A stretch of DNA of 64,000 bases from an uncultured Lachnospiraceae bacterium (GTDB lineage: Bacteria; Bacillota; Clostridia; Lachnospirales; Lachnospiraceae). This document shows positions 54,707 through 63,777 of the stretch, in pieces. The stretch lies in the NCBI GenBank assembly GCA_947566645.1, contig CANOKL010000003.1:1-64000 (forward strand), in the 5' to 3' direction. Every line of letters starts with the position of its first letter. Position 1 is the stretch's first letter. Both the position numbers and the translations under genes were made by a program. Under the pieces are notes generated by a model. That model saw only the letters and a program-made list of their open reading frames with translations. It was not told the DNA's origin and did no database searches.

Positions 54707-55414
54707 GTGAAATTTATTATTGAGCACTTATCAAAACGTTTTGGCAAAAAGGAGGTTCTGCGGGACATTGATTTTGCCTTCGAGGAGGGAAAGATCTATG
54801 GCCTGTTAGGGAGAAACGGCGCGGGTAAGACAACACTGTTCAACTGCATTAACCGGGACATGGGCATTGACGGTGGGAGCTTCTGCCTGGAGACTGACGG
54901 ACAGAGACGCAGCCTGGTTCCGGAGGATGTGGGCTATGTGCTCTCAGCGCCCGTGGTTCCGGAGTTTCTGACCGGAAGGGAATTTTTAAAGTTCTTCATT
55001 GATATTAATGAGAAATCAATCCGGAATCTGAGGAGGCCGGATGATTATTTTAACTATATGAGCATTGCGCCGGAGGACAGGGATAAGCTTCTTAAGGACT
55101 ATTCCCACGGTATGAAAAATAAGATGCAGATGCTTGTCAATATCATCGCAGAGCCCAATATCCTGCTCCTGGATGAGCCCCTTACCTCCCTTGATGTGGT
55201 AGTGGCAGAGGAGATGAAGACTCTGCTCCGGTCGCTAAAGCAGGGGCGTATTACTATTTTTTCCACGCATATCATGGATCTTGCCCTGGATCTCTGCGAT
55301 GAGATTGTGCTGCTGAATCACGGGGAACTGGAGGTAGTGCAAAAGAGCAGCATGGACAGTCATGAGTTTAAGGATAAGATTATTGCTGCGCTTAAGGAGG
55401 AAGGTCATGAATAA
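54707..55414 (+). CDS. ABC transporter ATP-binding protein
   Basis: A 235-residue ATPase with Walker A GLLGRNGAGKTTLF, an unusual signature YSHGMKNKMQM and Walker B NILLLDEPLTSLD, and a switch His in STHIMDL. Translation starts at GTG 54707, five bases after GAGGAGG. It overlaps the permease gene by eight bases. It resembles the ATPases of antibiotic or peptide exporters; the cargo is not predictable. Confidence 0.92.
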   Translation: MKFIIEHLSKRFGKKEVLRDIDFAFEEGKIYGLLGRNGAGKTTLFNCINRDMGIDGGSFCLETDGQRRSLVPEDVGYVLSAPVVPEFLTGREFLKFFIDINEKSIRNLRRPDDYFNYMSIAPEDRDKLLKDYSHGMKNKMQMLVNIIAEPNILLLDEPLTSLDVVVAEEMKTLLRSLKQGRITIFSTHIMDLALDLCDEIVLLNHGELEVVQKSSMDSHEFKDKIIAALKEEGHE

Positions 55415-56978
55415 AACATTGAGGATCTCCTTTTCGTTGAAAAATACATACCGCGTCAATACCATCTTATATTCCCTGAAGCAGATTCCTCTGGTCAAAA
55501 GGATTCTTCCGGATATGCTGTACCGGTCCGAAGAGCTTAAGCTTTTTGCAAATGTAGTGTCTGTTCTGTGGGAGATTGTCTCGGTATTTCTTGGCAAGGT
55601 ATTATATCTTCTGATCATGGTATGCGGAGCTGGAATCCTGTATGGGAATCTGCCGGGTTCCAATGTGTTTTTGCATATCCTGCTGTTTCTGACAATCATT
55701 GGAAGCTTTGCCAATACAACCCTTTTTAATCCATCAAAGGATAAATACTACGCGATTATTCTGATGCGGATGAATGCAAGGGACTATACACTGGTCAACT
55801 ACACCTACGCTATGCTGAAGGTAGTGGTTGGGTTCCTGCCACTTACCATATTATTTGGACTGCTTCAGGGAGTGCCTCTTTTGCTGTGTCTTCTTCTGCC
55901 CTTTTCCATCGCGGGAAGCAAATTTACCGTTGCGGCCTTGTCTCTGGGAGATTATGAAAAGAATGGAAATGTTTTTAATGAAAATAAACTGAAAAAGTAT
56001 GCATGGCTTCTGATGGCTCTTCTTCTGGGAGCAGCCTACGGCCTGCCGGCAGCCGGACTGCTTCTGCCAGAGATGGTTTCCGCAGCAGTATATGTGGCAT
56101 TTGTCATAACAGGCGCCTTTAGTATACGTAAAATCTATTCCTTCCAGTACTATCCGGAGATGAACAAAGAACTGCTTGCCCAGATGACCACTCAGATGGA
56201 CACAGCAGTGCAGGTTACAAAGGCGCAGACCGAGAAAAGGATCTCCACCGACAGCTCGATTACCAGTAACCGGAAGGGCTTTGAATATTTAAACGAGCTG
56301 TTTATCAGACGCCATAAAAAAATACTATGGAGATCTGCAAACAGGATTGCAGGTGTGTGCGCGGTTCTTGTCTGCGGCGTGCTTCTTGCCATGTCCCTGT
56401 GGCCGGAGATCAGGAGACATATCAATGAGGCGGTCATGAATTTCCTGCCGTACTTTGCATTTATTATGTACTGTATTAACCGGGGAACAGGATTTACCCA
56501 GGCGCTGTTTATGAACTGCGACCACAGTCTCTTAACCTACTCCTTCTATAAACAGCCCAGGTCCATCCTCAGGCTGTTCCAGATCCGCCTGCGTGAAATC
56601 ATGAAGATTAATGCAGTGCCTGCAGCAGTGATCGGCACCGGGCTGGCGCTGATCCTCTACGCATCCGGAGGAACAGAACACCCGGTAAATTATCTGATAC
56701 TGATCGTGTCCATTCTTGGCATGAGCATGTTTTTCTCCGTCCACTATCTGACGGTCTATTACCTTCTTCAGCCCTATAATGCAGGGACAGAGCTGAAAAG
56801 CGGAATGTATAAGGTGATTATGTGTGTGACCTACTTTTGCTGTTACTTTCTGATGCAGCTTCGGATGTCCACGGAGATTTTCGGGATGATGACGATTCTA
56901 TTCTGCGTAATATACTGCGCGGCGGCCTGCATCCTGGTATACAAGTTTGCTCCCAGGACGTTCAGGCTGCGGATGTAG
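55407..56978 (+). CDS. ABC transporter permease, large hydrophobic protein
   Basis: A 523-residue membrane protein with about ten to twelve hydrophobic segments (VLYLLIMVCGAGILYG, FLPLTILFGLLQGVPLLLCL, ICAVLVCGVLL-type stretches). It partners the ATPase at 54707 (translational overlap; ATG 55407). No binding-protein gene is nearby, so export is more likely than import. I do not recognise the exact family. Confidence 0.85.
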   Translation: MNKTLRISFSLKNTYRVNTILYSLKQIPLVKRILPDMLYRSEELKLFANVVSVLWEIVSVFLGKVLYLLIMVCGAGILYGNLPGSNVFLHILLFLTIIGSFANTTLFNPSKDKYYAIILMRMNARDYTLVNYTYAMLKVVVGFLPLTILFGLLQGVPLLLCLLLPFSIAGSKFTVAALSLGDYEKNGNVFNENKLKKYAWLLMALLLGAAYGLPAAGLLLPEMVSAAVYVAFVITGAFSIRKIYSFQYYPEMNKELLAQMTTQMDTAVQVTKAQTEKRISTDSSITSNRKGFEYLNELFIRRHKKILWRSANRIAGVCAVLVCGVLLAMSLWPEIRRHINEAVMNFLPYFAFIMYCINRGTGFTQALFMNCDHSLLTYSFYKQPRSILRLFQIRLREIMKINAVPAAVIGTGLALILYASGGTEHPVNYLILIVSILGMSMFFSVHYLTVYYLLQPYNAGTELKSGMYKVIMCVTYFCCYFLMQLRMSTEIFGMMTILFCVIYCAAACILVYKFAPRTFRLRM

Positions 56979-57010
56979 GCAGGGGCGCGAATTGGGGACA
57001 GGGCATTTTC

Positions 57011-57054
57011 GAATTTGGGACGGGGTATTTTTAAAAATACCCCGTCCCAAATTC
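57011..57054. repeat. GGGACGGGG palindrome between permease and recombinase genes
   Basis: A perfect 44-base palindrome from GAATTTGGGACGGGGTATTT to its complement; a partial arm GGGGACAGGGCATTTTC precedes it at 56993-57010. It is wedged between two convergent gene ends, two bases from the recombinase stop. Confidence 0.92.
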
Positions 57055-57055
57055 G

Positions 57056-58975
57056 CTATTTCTTCTTCATCCGCCGGTATTGTATGGTGCTGCTGCTGAC
57101 CTGCCATGTGTCTAAAAATAGTTGTGCCTGTCCGTCCGGGAAGGAGCGGTATCCCTGGAAGTGTTCCAGTTTTCGCTGGTTTCCGGAGCTTTTCAGTCTG
57201 CCGCCGAAGGTCATCTGGTATTCGATTGTGTCACCATATACGGTTGCTTTTTCGACAAAAGCAGTATAGATTCCCCTGTCAAAGGGCAGCAGATCGGGTG
57301 CGTGGGCTATATGTTCTGGTTCAGGGGGCGGGGTATTGTGTTTTAGCGACTGATAGACAGAGGTCTTGAGTGTGCCGTCTGTGTTTCGCAGTGGGGTATC
57401 TTCGCAGTCCAGGCCGAAGACGTTTATGTTTATTCCGGCAGAGTTTTGCTCTGGAAGCTTTAGGATGCAGGGCAGGAACAACTCAAAATTTGTCTTTATA
57501 TCTAAATGATGTTCGGAGCCTGAGTAATCCAGTGACTGCTCGCAGCTTTTTATGAGTTCGCTTTGTTTTCCGGCGGATTCGTAATTACGCTTTAGTCTGT
57601 ACAGCATCTCCATAAAGCTTTGTTCCAGGGCGATTTCGTAGAGTACAGGGGCTGTGCAGGAGTGGTTCCCGCTGCGGATCATTTTATTCCCCTTCTTTTC
57701 CCCGAAACGGCCTGCACAGCGCCAGACGGCAAAGGTGTATTTATATATTTCGCTCATTTTTCCGCTTAAATCAATACCAGTGCGAAGCGCTTCTGACTTC
57801 AGGGAGCGTTCGTCACTGTAGCCGGAAATGGAACGGTTATAAACATTCCGGTAGAAGGGCCTGCTGCAGATGTGGCCATTCACCTCTTCGCCGCAGCAGA
57901 GATTGTAAAAGGTGCGCCCTTTTACTGGTACAGCGCGTTTCTTCTGCGGCTCTTCGTGATCCGGGCAGCCGCGCCGCCTTGTGCCGTCAAGCCTTGCAAT
58001 CATTATCTGCACTTTATCCCATTTCTCCCTGGGAATAATTGGGGCGTGGTGATTCCGCACATAATACTTGGGAGCCTCCCCCAGATTTTTATAGGAGTAA
58101 TGAGTCAGAAAATCTTTTACAATGGTCTTTTGCAATTCGCAGTCTCCGGCGTATTTTTCATTTCGCAGCATCCGCATGATGGCGCTGGCTTCCCACTGCC
58201 TGCCGAATAAGGTCTTGATTCCCTGGCTGTTTAATTCCCGTGCTATTTTGGATGCAGAGTTTCCTGCGAGATATAAATCATAGATGAGTCTTACGACTTC
58301 TGCCTGCTGCTCATTGATGAGCCACTGGCCGTTTTCGCCTTTGTCATATCCCATCATACCTTTTAGATTGCAATGGGCAATGCCGGACTGGAATTTTTTC
58401 GCATAGGACCAGCGTACATTGTCCGAGATGGAACGGCTCTCGTCCTGGGCAAGGGCAGAAAGAATGGTTAGAAGTAGTTCTCCGGTGGCGTTTAAGGTAT
58501 CTACATTTTCCTTTTCAAAATAAATCCCTATGGCAGGACTGAGTTGTTTCAGCATCCGGACATAATTTAGCGTATCTACCGTATTGCGGGCAAAGCGGGA
58601 AATTGATTTTGTAATAATATAGTCAATCTTCCCGTTTTTACAATCCTCGATCATACGCTGGAAGTCTAAGCGGTGGTCTGTATTTGTGCCGGATGCGTCA
58701 GTATCTGCGTAGATTCCGGCAAGGGTCCAGCCAGGGTGTTCGCTGATCAGAGTGGAATAAAAGCTTTTCTGACGTGTGTAGGAGGTCTGCTGTCCTTCGT
58801 CGCTGGTGGAAACACGGCAGTAGGCAGCTACACGAATATTGGTCTGAGTCTTTAACTGGGCAGCATTCTGCATAGAGCGCCTGGTGGCGGGAGTTACGGT
58901 GATTGTGGGCTTTAGGGCGGGCTCTGTTTTAGCGGTACAGGACATTTCCGCGGCAAAGATTTTTGTCTGTGTCAT
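57056..58975 (-). CDS. Large serine site-specific recombinase
   Basis: A 639-residue recombinase. N-terminal resolvase domain with the nucleophile Ser56 (YCRVSTSDEGQQTSY), LDFQRMIEDCKNGKIDYIITKSISRFARNT and the helix E region; then a recombinase domain (GYDKGENGQWLINEQQAEVVRLIYD, GIKTLFGRQWEASAIMRMLRN) and a Cys-containing segment (CCGEEVNGHIC) in place of the usual zinc ribbon; a long coiled/helical tail. ATG 58975 follows AAGGAGG. No phage, transposon or conjugation genes are adjacent, so it is an orphan or a remnant that may act on sites nearby. Confidence 0.92.
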   Translation of the reverse strand: MTQTKIFAAEMSCTAKTEPALKPTITVTPATRRSMQNAAQLKTQTNIRVAAYCRVSTSDEGQQTSYTRQKSFYSTLISEHPGWTLAGIYADTDASGTNTDHRLDFQRMIEDCKNGKIDYIITKSISRFARNTVDTLNYVRMLKQLSPAIGIYFEKENVDTLNATGELLLTILSALAQDESRSISDNVRWSYAKKFQSGIAHCNLKGMMGYDKGENGQWLINEQQAEVVRLIYDLYLAGNSASKIARELNSQGIKTLFGRQWEASAIMRMLRNEKYAGDCELQKTIVKDFLTHYSYKNLGEAPKYYVRNHHAPIIPREKWDKVQIMIARLDGTRRRGCPDHEEPQKKRAVPVKGRTFYNLCCGEEVNGHICSRPFYRNVYNRSISGYSDERSLKSEALRTGIDLSGKMSEIYKYTFAVWRCAGRFGEKKGNKMIRSGNHSCTAPVLYEIALEQSFMEMLYRLKRNYESAGKQSELIKSCEQSLDYSGSEHHLDIKTNFELFLPCILKLPEQNSAGININVFGLDCEDTPLRNTDGTLKTSVYQSLKHNTPPPEPEHIAHAPDLLPFDRGIYTAFVEKATVYGDTIEYQMTFGGRLKSSGNQRKLEHFQGYRSFPDGQAQLFLDTWQVSSSTIQYRRMKKK

Positions 58976-59002
58976 ATTGTGACCTCCTTGTAAAATAGAT
59001 TT

Positions 59003-59090
59003 GTAACTGTTCAGCGCTTCCGGCTCTGCACCGAGTGCTCCGGTTCATGGCTTTGAAATGCGCCAGACTGCGCGTTCTGCACATATTACC
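59003..59090 (-). repeat. Degenerate family B element upstream of the recombinase
   Basis: GTAACTGTTCAGCGCTTCCGG followed by AATGCGCCAGACTGCGCGTT resembles the family B ends and inner hairpin in altered order. The 505 bases 58976-59481 hold only this, the operon promoter (59204) and the leader; I see no gene. Confidence 0.35.
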
Positions 59091-59203
59091 ATTATAAAAT
59101 ATTAAGGAAATAAATGGCAAATTATGTTGCAATTTGTAACAGTGAAGGGATCTTGAATGTTACGCGGTTCATAACCTTAAGGAAAACTTAAAGAAATATC
59201 CGG

Positions 59204-59232
59204 TTGACAATTTAAATGAATTCGTGTAAGAT
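59204..59232 (+). promoter_or_regulatory. Promoter of the type VII secretion operon
   Basis: TTGACA (59204-59209), 17-base spacer, TAAGAT (59227-59232). The leader of about 240 nt contains perfect small hairpins GTGTTG/CAACAC (59253-59266) and GATTTG/CAAATC (59278-59291). Confidence 0.6.
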
Positions 59233-59438
59233 ACAATTCACATACATATAGTGTTGTTCAACACGTTATATGGATCTGATTTGGTCAAATCAAGCAACAG
59301 TAGTCTGCGTTGAGGATTCGCGGTCTTCAACCTCATTTTAAACCCAGTGTTAGTTAAGTATTCGTACAAGGAAGACAGCTGCAGAGGTATTTGTCAGCTG
59401 TAGGACAATGAAAGCGAAAGGAGAATTACTCAGTGTAT

Positions 59439-59464
59439 GTAACTGTGAAGGTACCGGACAGTTA
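59439..59464. repeat. GTAACTG/CAGTTAT hairpin in the T7SS leader
   Basis: GTAACTGTGAAGGTACCGGA followed by CAGTTAT matches the end hairpin of family B (50566-50592, 54541-54567). It ends nine bases before the ribosome site of the first T7SS gene. Confidence 0.6.
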
Positions 59465-59481
59465 TACGAAGGGAGGAGAAA

Positions 59482-61626
59482 ATGAAATACAGAAAGGCAA
59501 TTATGAAGCTTTTTCCCATTATGGGACTGGCGCTTGCCTGCAGTATTAGTACCTGGACTTTAAGAGGCGTATTTACGGAAGATTATAATATCACTGACCG
59601 TGTCTCTGCCAGGGAAAAGGAATCAAAAAGAATTGCAGTGGTAAATCTGGATGAAGGAGTTTCAAAAAAGGGAAAGCGGGTGAACTATGCAGAAAGAATT
59701 TCCCGGTTTCCAGGTACAAACTTTGAATATGCATCCCTGGAGGCTGCAAGAAACGGGCTCAGGTCCGGAAGATTCGGTGCATATATCATCATTCCGGCAG
59801 TTTTTTCCAAAAATGTGGAAAGCATCAATACGACGCCCCAGGTATCACAGCTGGAATATGCGGTTAATAAGTCCTGCTCAGGCGAAACACAGTATGAGCT
59901 TCTCTACAGTGTGCTGAGCTATCTGGACTCCATGAACAATAATCTCAGCTATATGTATGTGAATAACGTGTTAAAGGAGTTTCATGAGGCGCAGGACAGT
60001 GCAGAAAATATTATGGAAAATGATGCAAGAGACAAGGCGGCAATCGACCGCATCAAGCCCCAGGATCTGGTGGCCCTGGTAGAGGTTCCTCAGATGAGGC
60101 AGGAGGAGAGTACGGCAGAGGTGCTGAACCTCTCTGGCTATACAGCAAAAAATACGGAGCTTGCAGGTGCCATTGATGAGGAATACCTGAGATGCGTCCA
60201 TGACATCCAGTCTCAGATTGCCAGGCTGCAGGAAGGGGGCACTGCTTTATCGGGCCTGCTAAAAGAATTGTCCGCACAGGCGGCGGAGATCCAGATTACA
60301 GTAGATGAGGAAGGGGAATCCATTACAGAGAGAGCGGAAGCAGAGCTTGCTGAGGAGCTTTCGAAACAGGCAGGGGACGCTCCGGACAGAGAAAGCATCA
60401 GCAGCCAGCTAAAAGACCTTAAGGACACAAACGAAGAGCTAAAAAGAAGACTGGAGCAGTCAAATCGAATCTATTATACAAATCTTACTGCAGAGATCAA
60501 GGAAATCAGACAGCAGTATCTGTCAGACATTCAACAGAATCTGCCAGCATTTCAGCTGGAATACGATACGCAGGGAAATCTTGTTTTGACCTTGGAGCAG
60601 GAGGAACAGGAGAAGGAACTTCCTTCTATAACATTCTCCTATGCTGAGGATACAGGGGGGCTTACGTACAGTGGAGATCCTGGAACACTTACTGATTATA
60701 TCAGGGAAGAGTGCACGCAGGCAGACAGTGCCTGGGAGCTTACAGGGGAGCCCGGACTTCTATATGATGATGAAGACCAGCCAGTATTAGATGAGCAGGG
60801 GAACCAGAGGCTATGTGCTTCCATGGCAGACGACAGCAGCGGGCAGATTGATTCTCTTTTAAAAGAGGTGGAGGAGGCAAAGGACCTGGATGAGGAGAAA
60901 ATAAAGGATCTGGTAAAAAGGGAGTATATAGAGCCGGTGGAAGGAAAAGCAGAGAATGTAAAGAAGGAGCTTATGGAGAGGTACGAAGAGGAGACAGCTT
61001 CGGTAACAGTCTATCAGGAACAGCTCGCCTCATTCCGCCCTCAGGTAAGCGACCAGTTTGTAACCAGGAATATGGACGAGCTTGTGAAAAACCACACGCT
61101 GATGCAGGAGGCTCTTACAAAAAATAATCTGGAGCATAAGGAGTACGCAGACAAAACTGCAAAAGTAGCACAAGAGCATGTAACACGTCTGAAAGAGCAG
61201 ATCGAAGAAGCGAAGGAGAAGTCAGATGAGGCTGTAGAAGATGGTTTAAGCGAGGCAAAAAAGATCAAAGAGGAAACCAGCCTGGTAAATCAGACTGTCC
61301 TGGATCACTTTTCACGTAAGCTGCTCTACACAAGGCTTGGGAGTGCAGAGAATACACAGGTGTGCCAGTTTATGGCAAGCCCCATTATGACTGCGGACCA
61401 GTCCCAGGAGACTGCTGCAGGAGGTGTAGTACAGTATGTGAAGGAACGGGTGGAAAAGGAGGACTATAAGTTTCCATGGACAGCTGTATCTGTGATGGCA
61501 GGTCTGGTGGTGCTTGCTCTGGCAGCACAGATTGTCTTAGACATACGCAGAGGAAAACAAATGAACAGTTCAGACAGGTCTGCTCATAGATTAAAGAAAA
61601 CAAGGAGGAAAAGAAATGAGTATTAG
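59482..61626 (+). CDS. EsaA/YueB-like T7SS membrane protein (short form)
   Basis: A 714-residue protein with one membrane segment near the start (residues 8-28), a large extracellular region rich in coiled coil (about 160-640; LKELSAQAAEIQITVDEEGE, SQLKDLKDTNEELKRRLEQS) and one segment near the end (about 675-695). The N-terminal part (RIAVVNLDEGVSKKGKRVNY, FGAYIIIPAVFSKNVESI) matches the YhgE/Pip-EsaA module. EsaA/YueB is the phage-receptor-like outer arm of Firmicutes T7SS; usual forms exceed 850 residues and end in several membrane helices, so this one is short. GGGAGGAG precedes the ATG. Confidence 0.82.
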   Translation: MKYRKAIMKLFPIMGLALACSISTWTLRGVFTEDYNITDRVSAREKESKRIAVVNLDEGVSKKGKRVNYAERISRFPGTNFEYASLEAARNGLRSGRFGAYIIIPAVFSKNVESINTTPQVSQLEYAVNKSCSGETQYELLYSVLSYLDSMNNNLSYMYVNNVLKEFHEAQDSAENIMENDARDKAAIDRIKPQDLVALVEVPQMRQEESTAEVLNLSGYTAKNTELAGAIDEEYLRCVHDIQSQIARLQEGGTALSGLLKELSAQAAEIQITVDEEGESITERAEAELAEELSKQAGDAPDRESISSQLKDLKDTNEELKRRLEQSNRIYYTNLTAEIKEIRQQYLSDIQQNLPAFQLEYDTQGNLVLTLEQEEQEKELPSITFSYAEDTGGLTYSGDPGTLTDYIREECTQADSAWELTGEPGLLYDDEDQPVLDEQGNQRLCASMADDSSGQIDSLLKEVEEAKDLDEEKIKDLVKREYIEPVEGKAENVKKELMERYEEETASVTVYQEQLASFRPQVSDQFVTRNMDELVKNHTLMQEALTKNNLEHKEYADKTAKVAQEHVTRLKEQIEEAKEKSDEAVEDGLSEAKKIKEETSLVNQTVLDHFSRKLLYTRLGSAENTQVCQFMASPIMTADQSQETAAGGVVQYVKERVEKEDYKFPWTAVSVMAGLVVLALAAQIVLDIRRGKQMNSSDRSAHRLKKTRRKRNEY

Positions 61627-61906
61627 GATGAATACAGAGGATGTAATTGTCAGAGGACGTGAGATCGGAAGTCACACTGAGGATGTGACCGCACTTCAGA
61701 ATTATCTGAATGATGTGGTGAATCATCAGCTTCCTGAGCTGTGGGAAGGGAGCGGATATGAAGGCTTTGCCGCCAGGGTTTCTGAGATGGCGCCAAGCTT
61801 TGAGGCCATGCGCGAGCTGATTAGCGCAATCGGTCAGGGTGTGGTGGCCAATGCACAGCAGTATGCGGAATTCGACCAGGCAGCAGGAGCAGCCAACCGG
61901 GGATAG
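61616..61906 (+). CDS. WXG100 (EsxA-like) secreted protein
   Basis: A 96-residue helical hairpin protein with WEG at the turn (ELWEGSGYEGFAARVSEM) in the WXG position. WXG100 proteins are exported as dimers by type VII secretion and help drive the machine. The gene overlaps the EsaA-like gene by 11 bases and has AAGGAGG before the ATG. The C-terminal tail (NAQQYAEFDQAAGAANRG) lacks a clear YxxxD/E, though YAEFD is close. Confidence 0.9.
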   Translation: MSIRMNTEDVIVRGREIGSHTEDVTALQNYLNDVVNHQLPELWEGSGYEGFAARVSEMAPSFEAMRELISAIGQGVVANAQQYAEFDQAAGAANRG

Positions 61907-61910
61907 AACC

Positions 61911-62354
61911 ATGCAGCGCTGGGAGGAGCAGGGACAGAGCCGGGCAGAAACTGAAGACTGGGAGCTTCTGCTGGAACCGGAGGTTCTGGAGGAGGAGAGG
62001 AGGGGTGGTCTGCCTCTGTGTGACAAGTACCAGATCGACGCGCTGGCAGAAGAGACAGGCCTGGAAATGCAGAAGGCCAGAAGAAAGGGGAAGGAGGAGC
62101 TTAAGAGCATCAGAAAGGTAGTCTTTGAGACTCCAGGGAACGGAGATGAAATATTTCTGGGAGAAATCCGCAGGGGAGTATTTACAGTCAGCAAAGAAAC
62201 CGTGAATGTCGTCAGGGAGGACCAGGGTGAGGAGGTGTGTGGGGATTCGGCACCAGTATCTGTATCAGGGCTCATCGCACCCTGGATAGTGCTTTTCCTT
62301 TTCATGATTTTCAGAAGATGGAAAAGGGCAGTAAAGAAAAAGAGAGAAATGTAA
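61911..62354 (+). CDS. T7SS-linked protein with C-terminal membrane anchor (EssA position)
   Basis: A 147-residue protein with a charged N-terminal part (LLLEPEVLEEERRGGLPLCD), possibly two strands (VVFETPGNGDEIFLGEI), and one C-terminal membrane segment (GLIAPWIVLFLFMIF) followed by a basic tail. I find no clear family match. Its place between the EsaA/EsxA genes and the YukD/EssB genes is that of essA in Staphylococcus, and EssA also ends in a membrane segment. ATG 61911 is the start that avoids overlap with the WXG100 gene. Confidence 0.7.
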   Translation: MQRWEEQGQSRAETEDWELLLEPEVLEEERRGGLPLCDKYQIDALAEETGLEMQKARRKGKEELKSIRKVVFETPGNGDEIFLGEIRRGVFTVSKETVNVVREDQGEEVCGDSAPVSVSGLIAPWIVLFLFMIFRRWKRAVKKKREM

Positions 62355-62378
62355 AAAGTGATTTATGGGGGTGTATGG

Positions 62379-62624
62379 ATGATTTTGACAATTTCCGGAC
62401 AGTCAGGGAAGCAGGGAGAATACAGGGGAATAGATGTGATGATTAAACCAGAGCAGAGGATTCAGGAGGTTTACAGGGAGCTCCTTAAGAACGGTTATTT
62501 TGAACCGGTTGGACATGAGGGGCAGATCAGAGTGTATTCCTTCCGGCAGGAAGGATATGTGAATCCGATGCTGACATTCCGGCAGGGCAGGATTTATGGA
62601 GGGGATGTACTGGGGATTCTGTAA
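62379..62624 (+). CDS. YukD/EsaB-like ubiquitin-fold protein
   Basis: An 81-residue protein. Its ending GRIYGGDVLGIL matches the GDxLxIL end of YukD/EsaB, and the start MILTISGQSGKQGEYRGIDV gives the first hairpin of the ubiquitin fold. EsaB is a small cytosolic part or regulator of Firmicutes T7SS. The ATG at 62379 follows GGGGGTG and is preferred to one seven codons upstream. Confidence 0.78.
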   Translation: MILTISGQSGKQGEYRGIDVMIKPEQRIQEVYRELLKNGYFEPVGHEGQIRVYSFRQEGYVNPMLTFRQGRIYGGDVLGIL

Positions 62625-62649
62625 TCAGAGGTGACAAGGAGGGCGTGAT

Positions 62650-63777
62650 ATGAAGGTCAGGGTGCCGAAGACGGCTTTAAGAGCGCAGCCGGGCTATGAT
62701 TACAGAAGGCTGGAGCGGGAAGACTTTTTCCTTCTTCCATTAAGAATTGAGGAAGAAAAGGAGACTGTCTGCATGAATTTTGATATTCGCGGGATGCGGC
62801 CATTTGAGGAGCTTAAGGGAGTGGGAAAGGAAAAGAAGCTTTTGGGCCTCTTACAGGCGGGGGAGCTTGTAAGACTGCATCAGCAGTATGATTTCTCCCT
62901 TTCTCCAGAAAATCTGTATTATGATATCTCAGGCCGCGTCAGGGTGATGATGCGGGATATTGCCTCTGATCAGGAAAGAAGCAGGCAGCAGCGCTTTTTA
63001 AAGGAGTATCAGGCACTGGCAGGATATATACTGGAAGGTTCAAGGAGCTTTGAAGACTATCTGTCCGGCGGCTATGAGATTCTGAAAGGGAGGAGCGGGG
63101 AGGCAGGACTCTTTGAGCCGGAGACGGTAAGGGAGGAAAAGGCATTCCTGTCGGAGTATCTGGAACAGGTGCTGGAGGAGGAAAAGCGGAACATGTGCAG
63201 GGTGGGAAAAAGACGGTATAAAGGGCTGAAGATCTATAGTGTGATATCTGCCCTGCTCATGGTCCTGCTTGGGGCAGGCGCAGTATATGGACTTGTGTTT
63301 TACATGCCCAGACAGGAAAGGTTTATGGCAGCAAATGAGGCATATATCAGGAAGGACTACACAGCGATGATTGATGAGCTTCAGACATTCAGTACAAAGG
63401 AGCTGTCATACATACAGAAGGTTATGCTCGCAGCAGCATATATACAGGGAGAGGCTGTGGATCATTTTAGCGTAAAGGACAAGGAGAGTATTTTAAGCAG
63501 GATCAACTGCCAGTCCAGTGATGGGGTGCTGGACTACTGGATCCACCTTGGAAGACTGGAGATAAAAGAGGCAGAGAATCTTGCGATGAAAATGTCAGAT
63601 GACCAGCTGCTTCTGTATGCCTATATGCAGGAGCTGGATCAGACAGAAGAGAACGGGGAACTGTCCGGCGAAGAGAAAAGGGACAGACAGCAGAGACTAA
63701 TGAAGGAGATCAGGGCTCTTGCACAGGAGCTTGGCATCTCTGCCGGGGACGGGGAGGAAGGTGTATACAGAGAATGA
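62650..63777 (+). CDS. essB: EssB/YukC T7SS membrane protein
   Basis: A 375-residue protein with the EssB layout: an N-terminal pseudokinase-like cytosolic domain (about 1-190; LLGLLQAGELVRLHQQYDFS, LSPENLYYDISGRVRVMMRD), one membrane segment at about 200-220 (VISALLMVLLGAGAVYGLVF) and an extracellular helical C-domain. EssB bridges EsaA and the EssC ATPase. GGAGG precedes the ATG. The stop overlaps the next start (ATGA at 63774). Confidence 0.9.
   Translation: MKVRVPKTALRAQPGYDYRRLEREDFFLLPLRIEEEKETVCMNFDIRGMRPFEELKGVGKEKKLLGLLQAGELVRLHQQYDFSLSPENLYYDISGRVRVMMRDIASDQERSRQQRFLKEYQALAGYILEGSRSFEDYLSGGYEILKGRSGEAGLFEPETVREEKAFLSEYLEQVLEEEKRNMCRVGKRRYKGLKIYSVISALLMVLLGAGAVYGLVFYMPRQERFMAANEAYIRKDYTAMIDELQTFSTKELSYIQKVMLAAAYIQGEAVDHFSVKDKESILSRINCQSSDGVLDYWIHLGRLEIKEAENLAMKMSDDQLLLYAYMQELDQTEENGELSGEEKRDRQQRLMKEIRALAQELGISAGDGEEGVYRE

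Noticed and set aside
54707..56978. Lantibiotic or bacteriocin biosynthesis locus around the ABC exporter pair
   Set aside because: No precursor peptide, modification enzyme or two-component pair adjacent; the neighbours are a nuclease-like gene and a recombinase.
57056..58975. Prophage around the serine recombinase
   Set aside because: Flanking genes are an ABC exporter and a T7SS operon; no capsid, tail, lysis or replication genes are present within the window.
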